Positions 24,667 to 31,301 of a stretch of DNA of 33,848 nt are shown one piece after another. The notes under the pieces were generated by a model, which did no database searches, had not been told where the DNA came from, and saw nothing but the letters and a program-made list of their open reading frames with translations. The number at the start of each line of letters is the position of its first letter. Position 1 is the stretch's first letter. Made by a program: the position numbers and the translations under genes. The stretch is from Anaerolineaceae bacterium (GTDB lineage: Bacteria; Chloroflexota; Anaerolineae; Anaerolineales; Anaerolineaceae): NCBI GenBank assembly GCA_017417055.1, contig JAFPZX010000005.1:1-33848 (forward strand), in the 5' to 3' direction.

Positions 24667-25317
24667 TCACAGGGGCTTGACGAAGATCTTATTTTTCATA
24701 CCGAATTCATCAAAGATCTCATAATAAAAATGATCGCAATAATATTCATAGGAGCTGATGTTTACAATTAGCAGGTCTTCAACTTGTCCAACCGTTACAC
24801 CTGAACCTGGAAAGCGGAAGGCATTACGGTAAATGGCGTTGGGTGTCATAATCGTGTGGACATATTTTTCGATTTCATATTCCACTGTGTAATTACTCGA
24901 ATAACTTTTCATTCTCAGCTTTTCACTCAAACTTTCAATGTAATTATCAATATTGTCGTATCTCTGGTAATGATTCTGAAGCAGAGGGTGGTAAACAATG
25001 AATTCAATCGCATCAAGCGAGGAATTACTTTCTTTCCCAAAACTGAAAATGATTCGATAATCTCCTTCAAACGCCTCATCGATACTGTCACAGGTCATCC
25101 GGTAATCGCTGCCTTTATATAAGATTTTCTGGCAAGAAAATTTTTTGAAGGCGTTTTTTGTAAAAGCAAGATCCGTTATCTTTAATTTCCAGGGATTCCG
25201 TCCATTTTCATAAAACAGATCTATCCAATCCGATACAATTTCAAAACTTTCTGAAAATACCGGAGTTACTGATATTGCCAATAAAAATAATGCAAAAGCT
25301 AAACATATTTTTCGCAT
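24667..25317 (-). CDS. Small secreted protein of unknown function
   Basis: A 216-residue protein with a signal peptide (about 1-22, ending VFSES) and no further membrane segment. It is rich in Tyr, Phe and Asn and low in cysteine. Segments such as YRIIFSFG and AIEFIVYHP suggest a beta-sandwich-like soluble domain. AAAGGAG lies 13 bases before the ATG, longer than usual, so translation may be modest. It follows the TadG-like gene by 99 bases and is closed by a strong terminator. No family is recognised. Confidence 0.75.
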   Translation of the reverse strand: MRKICLAFALFLLAISVTPVFSESFEIVSDWIDLFYENGRNPWKLKITDLAFTKNAFKKFSCQKILYKGSDYRMTCDSIDEAFEGDYRIIFSFGKESNSSLDAIEFIVYHPLLQNHYQRYDNIDNYIESLSEKLRMKSYSSNYTVEYEIEKYVHTIMTPNAIYRNAFRFPGSGVTVGQVEDLLIVNISSYEYYCDHFYYEIFDEFGMKNKIFVKPL

Positions 25318-25416
25318 GATTGAAACTTATCTCCTTTCATAGATTGCAGTCTGTATTTCCAGCAAGATTTCACTTTACTGATTCTGATTATTAATATCTG
25401 TGAATAAACCGATATT

Positions 25417-25893
25417 TTAGACCGGTCCACCGATGCCTGTTGCTGCTTCTGCGGTCGTTGTGGCTGTGGTCTGAAGAGGAACATTTCCAAGCAGTTTCGA
25501 CCATATCGGATGGTAAATCCCGGTAACAGTCGCTGTAGCCTTTTTTCCTGATATAGAGATACTCAGAGAAAAATCTGTTCTTCCGACACTCATAAACCGC
25601 GGCTGATTACCGCTGATTGTTTCGCGGAAAACTTCTTCTGCACGGACCTTAGCCCATCGGGCGTTCAGCGTATAATTGCTTCCTCTTGAAGTTCCGCCGC
25701 TTGTTCCGTCATTTCCACCCATATCGACCGCGCCGGCAGCTGCAAGAGCGCAGGAATCAGCAAGCGATCTGGCCATACTCCGCATAGTGAGAAAATTTCC
25801 GAAATCTACGACAACAACCATCATCAGAAGAAATACCGGAACCGCAAGTGTCATAAACGCCAAGTAAAACTGACCTTTAAAATGTTTTTTCAT
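25417..25893 (-). CDS. TadG/TadE-like pilus assembly protein
   Basis: A 158-residue protein with one N-terminal membrane segment (about 9-31, FYLAFMTLAVPVFLLMMVVVVDFGNF) followed by MRSMARSLADSCALAAAGAVD, the typical helix of TadE/TadG-type (Flp pilus-associated) proteins, and a Ser/Thr-rich extracellular remainder. Such pseudopilin-like proteins act in assembly or at the tip of Tad pili. It is the third gene of a tight operon with two TadE-like genes; its AAAGGCGG site overlaps the intergenic 14 bases. Confidence 0.85.
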   Translation of the reverse strand: MKKHFKGQFYLAFMTLAVPVFLLMMVVVVDFGNFLTMRSMARSLADSCALAAAGAVDMGGNDGTSGGTSRGSNYTLNARWAKVRAEEVFRETISGNQPRFMSVGRTDFSLSISISGKKATATVTGIYHPIWSKLLGNVPLQTTATTTAEAATGIGGPV

Positions 25894-25907
25894 TTATCCG
25901 CCTTTCT

Positions 25908-26330
25908 TTATTTTAGGAAAACTGAAATAAACGGAGATACAGGGTATGCGACTGTATACCGCAGCGAATCCATTTCTCCCAGATTCGTCCAACGGGAATT
26001 GTGAGGATCAACCTGATTTGTCAAGAGATATCCGCCCCAACCTGTCAGCCAGGTGGTGTCTGTAATACCCAGTGAAACTCCAAGTGAGCTTTCCGTTTGT
26101 GTTGCTGCGCTGTTATTCCGGTTCAATACATAGTTTGATGCGTTTAAATCTGCATGTGTATCAGTCTGGGAACGGACAATTGCAATACCGTCTGAATAGT
26201 TGGTATTGGCAGCAGTCAGGACTGTATGCAGACGAATACCGTTCAGATAAAGTACATAGATGAAGAAGATCATCACGGGTGCGATAATCATCAGTTCAAT
26301 GGAACCCTGTGCTTTCATCTTTCTTTTCAT
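25908..26330 (-). CDS. TadE-like pseudopilin
   Basis: A 140-residue protein beginning MKRKMKAQGSIELMIIAPV. A basic leader and QGSIE motif precede one hydrophobic helix (about 12-32), then a soluble extracellular domain. The motif resembles that of the class III pilins nearby, so the same prepilin peptidase may process it. The start at 26330 follows GGAGG, which lies at the very end of the upstream gene; an ATG at 26345 is part of that site. Family: TadE-like; the exact partner is unknown. Confidence 0.82.
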   Translation of the reverse strand: MKRKMKAQGSIELMIIAPVMIFFIYVLYLNGIRLHTVLTAANTNYSDGIAIVRSQTDTHADLNASNYVLNRNNSAATQTESSLGVSLGITDTTWLTGWGGYLLTNQVDPHNSRWTNLGEMDSLRYTVAYPVSPFISVFLK

Positions 26331-26344
26331 ATATGAATCCTCCA

Positions 26345-26764
26345 TTATTTACATGCTGAATCACAGGGAATGAAATTCCAGCTTCCCGGTGCCTGCACAT
26401 ATCCTTTTGTTTCCGGATTACCCAGATCGATTTTTGCCGGATTCGAGATCAGCTGTACAGCTGTTCCGCTGGATGTGAATCCAACGATTTTTGAAAAATC
26501 GGATTCAATTACATATTTTCCCGGCTTCGCGTCTCCTGTCTTATGAACTTCAATATCCGCGTATGGCGCTTCCCCGGATGCCGCAGCAACACCTCTTTTT
26601 AGTCCTAAGCTCGCAGATTCAAGTGCTCCCTGTGCCGTGACATGGAATGCGTGCCACTGGAGAGCAAGGGAGATCAGCACCAGCACGAGCAGGATGAACA
26701 TAGGGAAGAGTGCCATAAATTCAATGGATGCCTGCCCTTTGATTTTCTTTTTATTCCGTTTCAT
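26345..26764 (-). CDS. TadE-like pseudopilin
   Basis: A 139-residue protein beginning with a very basic leader, then GQASIEFMALFPMFILLVLVLISLALQ, the TadE-type signal/transmembrane helix, and AFHVTAQGALESASLG continuing the amphipathic helix. The C-terminal domain is soluble with a closing Cys pair (CDSAC). The start at 26764 follows AAAGGA; an earlier ATG at 26785 lacks a site. It is the first gene of the TadE-TadE-TadG operon, and the divergent pilin genes share its 106-base upstream region. Confidence 0.85.
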   Translation of the reverse strand: MKRNKKKIKGQASIEFMALFPMFILLVLVLISLALQWHAFHVTAQGALESASLGLKRGVAAASGEAPYADIEVHKTGDAKPGKYVIESDFSKIVGFTSSGTAVQLISNPAKIDLGNPETKGYVQAPGSWNFIPCDSACK

Positions 26765-26875
26765 AACCGGTTCCTTTCTATACATTGTTTTGCTGAAGTG
26801 TACAAAGTGAAGTTTTGTATACTGTTCCGCAAAGGCAGAAAAGCCTTATATCTGCGCAGAAAGGATTGGATGCTT

Positions 26876-27049
26876 ATGCTTGAATCAATTTGTCGTGATG
26901 GAATTCTCGGCGACCAGGATGGTCAGGGGTCTATTGAATATATGATCCTTGCGGTCGCCGCTGTCGTACTCGGGTTCCTTGTGTTCACCCTGATCAAATC
27001 CGTGGTCCAGGGGCATCAGGGCGACCTCAACAGCGCATGGCCTTCCTAA
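26876..27049 (+). CDS. Flp/class III pilin 1
   Basis: A 57-residue prepilin. A short leader (MLESICRDGILGDQDG) precedes QGSIEY at 17-22, the class III prepilin cleavage motif, directly followed by a hydrophobic helix (about 23-44) and a short polar tail. Such proteins are the major subunits of Tad/Flp or archaeal-like type IV pili, processed by a TadV/FppA-type peptidase not seen in this window. The ATG at 26876 best matches its paralogue's length; an ATG at 26870 is possible, both after AAGGA. It is transcribed away from the TadE block. Confidence 0.8.
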   Translation: MLESICRDGILGDQDGQGSIEYMILAVAAVVLGFLVFTLIKSVVQGHQGDLNSAWPS

Positions 27050-27063
27050 AGAAGGAGTGCAAG

Positions 27064-27093
27064 AGGCGGGGAGAATTCAAAAACTCCCCGCCT
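27064..27093 (+). other. Intercistronic hairpin between pilin genes
   Basis: A perfect 10-bp GC-rich stem, AGGCGGGGAG (27064-27073) with CTCCCCGCCT (27084-27093), and a ten-base loop. No T run follows, so it is unlikely to be a simple terminator; it may protect the upstream pilin message or set the pilin ratio. Confidence 0.65.
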
Positions 27094-27110
27094 GGAAAGC
27101 GGGATATTAC

Positions 27111-27275
27111 ATGGATGTAATTCGTAAGGGAATACTTGGTGATGACTCAGGGCAGGGTTCGATTGAATACCTGCTGATCAGTATCGGTGCGCTTGTAATT
27201 GCCGGAATCTTCTTCTATGCAATACGCGATACCATACAGGCGCACACATTATCGATTTCAACCCATTACTCATAG
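27111..27275 (+). CDS. Flp/class III pilin 2
   Basis: A 54-residue prepilin paralogous to pilin 1 (shared GILGD and GQGSIEY). Leader residues 1-14 precede QGSIEYLL and a hydrophobic helix (about 21-38), with a short polar tail ending THYS. It starts 61 bases after pilin 1 with a weak GCGGG site behind the intercistronic hairpin. An upstream GTG at 27057 would add 18 residues with no pilin character. Its stop overlaps the end of the convergent oxidoreductase gene by six bases. Confidence 0.78.
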   Translation: MDVIRKGILGDDSGQGSIEYLLISIGALVIAGIFFYAIRDTIQAHTLSISTHYS

Positions 27276-28028
27276 ATAAATGACTTTGCCGTTCAGTATT
27301 TCTCCTCTTGTTCCCTGAATCTTATATGAATTCTTTCGTATTTTTGAGTGATACTGTTCAGAGTCAAAGTCATAAAAGGTGACCTGCCCGTTATCGAATT
27401 CAAATGTGGAAACGGTACGTTTCTTATCAGCAATCCTTCCGTCATTGAATTCTTCATAGCGGGTGCGTGTTTCTGTTACGGGGAATTCATATGTTTTTGA
27501 AGAAACGGTAAAAGCTACATCAGAAGATATTCCGAGCAGAGATCTCATAAGGCTTGCACCATGATATTCATGGGCAAGGGATATGTTCAGGCAATTGATC
27601 CAGCCAATAATGCCGGTTTTTACAAGCCTGATAAGAGAACTGTAGTAAGGATAGAGGAAATACTGTTCGGCAATAACAAGTTTCTGCCCCTGTTCCTGAC
27701 ACTTCCAGAGATTATTCAGCGTTTCAAGATCCGCCCCTGCAGGAGTCTCGCCCAACACTGTAAATCCTTTATCCATCCAGCGCCTTGCGACCTCCGGACC
27801 GGATGACTTGCTGACCGCCGTAACAATAAAGTCAGGATTCGCAGAGACACAATCATCTACAGATGTTGTCACGGGAATATCGTATTCAGAACGAATTCTA
27901 TCTGCTTTTTCCTCACTTCTGCAATACATAGCGCACAGCTCAAACAGCTCCGGCAACGCTTTGGCAATCCTGACATAATACTGAGCACGCCATCCGGAAC
28001 CGATAATGACGAAACGATATTGTCCCAT
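27270..28028 (-). CDS. Gfo/Idh/MocA-family oxidoreductase, C-terminally short
   Basis: A 252-residue NAD(P)-dependent oxidoreductase-like protein. The Rossmann motif is GSGWRAQYY near residues 11-19, and the family EKP position reads GETPAG near 92-97. The C-terminal alpha/beta domain begins normally (IAEQYFLYPYY near 118-128) but ends at IQGTRGEILNGKVIYL, where relatives usually continue for tens of residues or more. The stop lies exactly at the end of the pilin operon, so it may have been truncated when the pilin block joined. It could still be folded; activity is uncertain. AGGA precedes the start. Sugar or inositol substrates are typical of the family. Confidence 0.75.
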   Translation of the reverse strand: MGQYRFVIIGSGWRAQYYVRIAKALPELFELCAMYCRSEEKADRIRSEYDIPVTTSVDDCVSANPDFIVTAVSKSSGPEVARRWMDKGFTVLGETPAGADLETLNNLWKCQEQGQKLVIAEQYFLYPYYSSLIRLVKTGIIGWINCLNISLAHEYHGASLMRSLLGISSDVAFTVSSKTYEFPVTETRTRYEEFNDGRIADKKRTVSTFEFDNGQVTFYDFDSEQYHSKIRKNSYKIQGTRGEILNGKVIYL

Positions 28029-28037
28029 ATTTCTGTC

Positions 28038-28367
28038 CTACTTTACTCTCATGCCTGTTTTTATATCCAGCACCTGCTGATAAAGAACTGAGAGCCTGTG
28101 CTCTTTAATATCCATATCGAAATGATAGTGCCCGCAGTACCACCTGCGATAAACCGTCTTTTGCAAAACCTTATCCAGAAATTTTTCTGCATCACAAACT
28201 ACGCAGAGCAGGCGGTGCGCAGAGTTAATTTCATTCCTGACGATGGATTCGGGTGCTGCATGGGTAACAATATAATCGACGAGAAAACCGTTCTTTTCAA
28301 GGTTCTCCATCGCTTCCCGGCATTCTTCTTCCGATGGTTCTTCTTCCGGCCACCAGCTGACGCCTAT
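28038..28367 (-). pseudogene. Metallophosphoesterase, C-terminal part after in-frame stop
   Basis: This stretch continues the frame of the gene at 28368-28745 after its TAA. It encodes IGVSWWPEEEPSEEEC, then residues with the remaining metal ligands of the calcineurin-like fold: THAAP (about 28269-28255) and GHYHFD (about 28128-28111). An internal ATG at 28310 could start a 90-residue fragment but has no clear ribosome binding site. Joined to the upstream part, it makes a normal-looking protein of about 235 residues. It ends ten bases before the oxidoreductase start. Confidence 0.7.
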
Positions 28368-28745
28368 TTACCGGTAAGCTTTGTCTATGGAAGCTCCTCC
28401 GCCAAAGGTGAAAATAGATCTGTCTTCGATATTGAATACCTGACCGCGCATCAAATGGATCACTTTGTCTGTAATTCTGTGAATTTTTCCACCGTTCCAC
28501 TGTTCGACCGGAAGGCTGTTCAGAAGATCAAAATTCTCATGGTTACCATCTGCGAAAATGGTAGTATAAAGCTGATCAGAATAAAACTTCAGGACGTTCT
28601 CATCGTGCCAGTCCCCATCCCATAATCCGCCAAAATCACCGGTTATCAGCAGATAATCAGTATTTGTCAAAGATGCAAGCGTCCTGTTTTTTTCCAGTTT
28701 TTGTGTATCATTCAATCCATGAGTATCGCCGGTAATGAAAATCAT
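28368..28745 (-). pseudogene. Metallophosphoesterase, N-terminal part
   Basis: A 125-residue ORF with the first calcineurin-like motifs: GDTHG (residues 6-10), GDFGGLWD (36-43) and GNHEN (67-71), then FGGGASIDKAYR and a TAA stop at 28368-28370. The missing H/GHxH motifs lie in the same frame directly downstream, so a single base change to TAA appears to have broken the gene. Without the C-terminal ligands this half should not be catalytically complete. The start follows GGGAGG and a TATAAT (28763-28768, minus). Unless the stop is read through, it is a recent pseudogene. Confidence 0.75.
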
Positions 28746-28762
28746 TATTTCCTCCCTGATTT

Positions 28763-28768
28763 ATTATA
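28763..28768 (-). promoter_or_regulatory. Putative -10 box of the metallophosphoesterase gene
   Basis: A perfect minus-strand TATAAT placed to give a leader of about ten bases just including the GGGAGG site. There is no good -35. Confidence 0.4.
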
Positions 28769-28800
28769 CCGAACAGCACACAAAGAATTGGAAAGAAACA

Positions 28801-28806
28801 TATAAT
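28801..28806 (+). promoter_or_regulatory. Putative -10 box of the ATPase/TIR-like operon
   Basis: TATAAT 26 bases before the ATG at 28832, divergent from the metallophosphoesterase -10. The -35 region is weak. Confidence 0.4.
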
Positions 28807-28831
28807 TATAAGCAGACAGAGAGTTAATTAT

Positions 28832-29554
28832 ATGTTCAGCACCTTACCGATCAGCAGTCTCTCAATTGACTGGGGAAAAATATCATCAAACAGTTATCTG
28901 CGGAGCATTCCGGCTATCAGCAGCCTGGAAAGGCTCTCCTTTCATCAGCCGATAACATTTTTTACAGGCGAAAACGGCAGCGGAAAATCGACTTTGCTGG
29001 AAGCGATAGCGATCGCTTACGGATTTAATCCTGAAGGCGGGACAAAAAACTACAGCTTTTCCACCTTTGATTCTCATTCTGAGCTTTATAAGGCAATCCG
29101 GTTGTCAAAAGGACCAGTGAAAACGCAGTGGGGCTATTTTCTAAGAGCGGAAAGCTTCTATAATGTTGCTACGAAAGAAGCTGAATATACGGAAGAGGAT
29201 GAATCAAAAGCAAAACATCTGCATCGCAAATCTCATGGGGAAAGCTTTCTTGAAACTGCTCAGGACAACTTCCGTCCACACAGTCTGAACCTGATCGATG
29301 AACCAGAGGCTGCGCTTTCTCCCCAGCGGCAGCTGACAATGTTTCTTGAAATTTACAGATGTGCCCAGACAGGTGCTCAGTTCATTATCGTTACTCATTC
29401 ACCGATCCTTACAGCGATTCCAAGCGCGGAAATCCTTTCTTTTGACGATGGAGTGATTCATCCTGTTCAGTACGAAGAGACCGGATGCTACCAGATCACC
29501 TCTATGTTCATCAATCAGCGTGAAAACCTGATTCGCCAATTATTGGAGGAGTGA
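28832..29554 (+). CDS. AAA/ABC-type ATPase (OLD/RecF-like)
   Basis: A 240-residue soluble ATPase of the RecF/SMC-like AAA class. Walker A is GENGSGKS at 46-53, a short ABC-signature-like SHGES lies near 134-138, Walker B LNLIDEPEAALS has D156/E157, and a switch THS lies at 188-190. The chain is compact, without a nuclease domain or long coiled coil. Such ATPases are common in multi-gene defence systems, where they sense or gate an effector, but also exist as housekeeping proteins. It is followed after one base by the 154-residue gene, whose GGAGG site lies in its last codons. Function in this operon is unknown. Confidence 0.85.
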   Translation: MFSTLPISSLSIDWGKISSNSYLRSIPAISSLERLSFHQPITFFTGENGSGKSTLLEAIAIAYGFNPEGGTKNYSFSTFDSHSELYKAIRLSKGPVKTQWGYFLRAESFYNVATKEAEYTEEDESKAKHLHRKSHGESFLETAQDNFRPHSLNLIDEPEAALSPQRQLTMFLEIYRCAQTGAQFIIVTHSPILTAIPSAEILSFDDGVIHPVQYEETGCYQITSMFINQRENLIRQLLEE

Positions 29555-29555
29555 A

Positions 29556-30020
29556 ATGAACAAAGATAAAAGAAAGCAAATTGTGCTAGATAAAAAGTTG
29601 TCAAGAATATGGCAGTCCTATAAAGATGTAAAAAAAGAAAAACAGCTTGAGCTTACCAATCATTCTTTCTCTTTTCATATTGATGATATCGGTGCCGGAT
29701 GGGAATATGTTCATTTTAAAATGGATGACCAGCAGCACGGCTTCCGTATCAGTTATATCGGTCCTGGAGTATCCGATTTTGTCAGATTTTCGACGCATCT
29801 CGGAAAAAATGAGACGGGAACATTCACATGGTACGATGAACCGGGTGAATACAACTGGCTTTTATCCCGTCGGGATGATGTGATCTATATTGAGGCTCCG
29901 TTCTGCGAAGATGGATTTTTTCTGAAATACGATTACTTCAAGGATCAGGTAAATGAAGGCTGGAAGATAGGTATTCTGCGGATGTATACAAACATCAAAA
30001 TTATAGGTGAAGACGAATGA
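29556..30020 (+). CDS. Hypothetical protein between ATPase and TIR-like gene
   Basis: A 154-residue soluble protein with no family I recognise. The N-terminal ~35 residues are lysine-rich and helical. The rest looks beta-rich (FSFHIDDIGAGWEYVHFKM; HGFRISYIGPGVSDFV; TGTFTWYDEPGEYNWLL). It begins one base after the ATPase stop behind GGAGG, and its stop overlaps the next start as ATGA, so the three proteins are made together. It may bridge or inhibit the other two; this is inference from gene order. Confidence 0.75.
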   Translation: MNKDKRKQIVLDKKLSRIWQSYKDVKKEKQLELTNHSFSFHIDDIGAGWEYVHFKMDDQQHGFRISYIGPGVSDFVRFSTHLGKNETGTFTWYDEPGEYNWLLSRRDDVIYIEAPFCEDGFFLKYDYFKDQVNEGWKIGILRMYTNIKIIGEDE

Positions 30021-30883
30021 CAGACAAGCGGAAGAACAATGAATTATGGACACAAAAACCGGCCCAATCTTATCAGGAAAATGAGCCTTATATTTATCTT
30101 AGCTTTACCCCGTGGGAAATCAAAGAAGGTCTCGCTGTCCTTTCCATCCTCAATGATGCCGGATGCCTTGTCCGGTATGATGAAAAAATGCTGACCGGAC
30201 GGCCATGGACAGGCGAAATCTGTGATGCGATTGAAGGCTGTGCTGTTTTCTTTGAAATAAATGCACCGGAATATCACTTCTCTCTGACAAAGAAACTGGC
30301 GTCCGAATTTGCGGGCCTGCTGGAAAAGAAAAAAATATACGCTCATCTGAAGGCGCCTGAGTCGGATGACAGATATTGTTCTCCGACATTTTTCTACTGT
30401 TCTCCTGATGATCCGTCTTTCCCGGCCCTTTGCCGTAAGGCGCTTGATCATACCGATTATTTCTCTGCCGAACCTGAGGATTCGTTTGAGAAAAAGCATG
30501 ATTTGATGATGGATTATTATGAAACAATTGAAGACAGCAATCGTGCTTTTGGCGGACTTCTTCCTCAAAGCCTGAATCTGCGAACCCATGAATCTCACGG
30601 ATACCTGGGACATAGCCCGCGAAGTGATGAGGATGTTTTCGCGGCAGTACGCTATGGCAGGAAAGAACGGTATTATCTGTGCGGGAGAAGCAGTGAGGAG
30701 GACTACCAACCCAAACGGGAGGATAATCTGTTTATGGAGAGAATCAGAAAGCAGAATGGCCTGGATCCGGATCTGGAACGAAAATATATTACGGAGGCAA
30801 AGACTCCAGAACCCCGTCGTCCATTTCCGCCCGATTATCCCTATATGGACGAGTTCGAGTATCTCAGTTCAGATGATAAATGA
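30017..30883 (+). CDS. TIR-like domain protein
   Basis: A 288-residue protein. Residues 24-115 follow the TIR order: strand A PYIYLSF, helix EGLAVLSILNDAG, strand B CLVRYDEKM, BB-loop LTGRPWTGEI, helix CDAIEGC, strand C AVFFEINAPEY, then SLTKKLASEF with a candidate catalytic Glu at 97, and strand D KKKIYAHL. The spacing of the usual S-to-E catalytic motif is loosened, so NADase activity is uncertain. Residues 116-288 are a charged, Pro-rich extension of unknown role. The start overlaps the previous stop (ATGA). In bacteria TIR proteins are often NAD-consuming effectors of antiphage systems; here this is a hypothesis. Confidence 0.6.
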   Translation: MTDKRKNNELWTQKPAQSYQENEPYIYLSFTPWEIKEGLAVLSILNDAGCLVRYDEKMLTGRPWTGEICDAIEGCAVFFEINAPEYHFSLTKKLASEFAGLLEKKKIYAHLKAPESDDRYCSPTFFYCSPDDPSFPALCRKALDHTDYFSAEPEDSFEKKHDLMMDYYETIEDSNRAFGGLLPQSLNLRTHESHGYLGHSPRSDEDVFAAVRYGRKERYYLCGRSSEEDYQPKREDNLFMERIRKQNGLDPDLERKYITEAKTPEPRRPFPPDYPYMDEFEYLSSDDK

Positions 30884-30933
30884 AATAGATTCTAAAGACA
30901 AAATCTGGAAGAAAAACCGGATAATGAAACACA

Positions 30934-30977
30934 AAAATCCCGTAAACAATTTTTTGAATTATAGCTTCCGGGATTTT
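30934..30977. terminator. Bidirectional terminator
   Basis: AAAATCCCG (30934-30942) pairs with CGGGATTTT (30969-30977) around a 26-base loop, between the convergent TIR-like gene and zinc-ribbon gene. Confidence 0.65.
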
Positions 30978-30994
30978 ATGCAAGATTAAACAGA

Positions 30995-31168
30995 TTATTT
31001 CTTGGGAGCTTCCATTCCCTCATGAAGTTCTGTGCGGCCGATACGATATATCTTGGTGCCGCAGTCAGGGCAGGTACCATAAACTACAGCGCTGCCGCGC
31101 TTATTGAAATCGGCGACGGGATTCTGAATCTCACGCTTCGCCTTGCACTTTACACAATATCCTTCCAT
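30995..31168 (-). CDS. Zinc-ribbon protein (DUF5679-like)
   Basis: A 57-residue protein with two CxxC pairs, YCVKCK at about 4-9 and TCPDCGTK further on, forming a four-cysteine zinc ribbon, followed by the family ending IGRTELHEG. It matches the DUF5679 pattern (MEGYCVKCKxK...). The start at 31168 has GGAGG five bases ahead; the ATG at 31180 is part of that site. Function of the family is unknown. A TATAAT at 31196-31201 (minus) may be its -10 box. Confidence 0.85.
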   Translation of the reverse strand: MEGYCVKCKAKREIQNPVADFNKRGSAVVYGTCPDCGTKIYRIGRTELHEGMEAPKK

Positions 31169-31301
31169 TGTTTCCTCCATATAGTGTTTCTTACAATTAT
31201 ATGAAGAGTAACTGATAATTCTATATAAAAGTTACTTTATTTGCAATAATTTTTTTTGCTTATTCATCTTTTTAAATTCATTTTATTTGTTCTCATCATA
31301 T

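Noticed and set aside
26642-26875. Upstream extension of the pilin 1 reading frame
   Set aside because: It would run through the divergent TadE-like gene start; the class III leader must be short, so the ATG at 26876 (or 26870) is used.
31207-31236. AGTAACT/AGTTACT hairpin near the ABC-F 3' end
   Set aside because: Short AT-rich stem, no T run on the minus strand where a terminator is needed.
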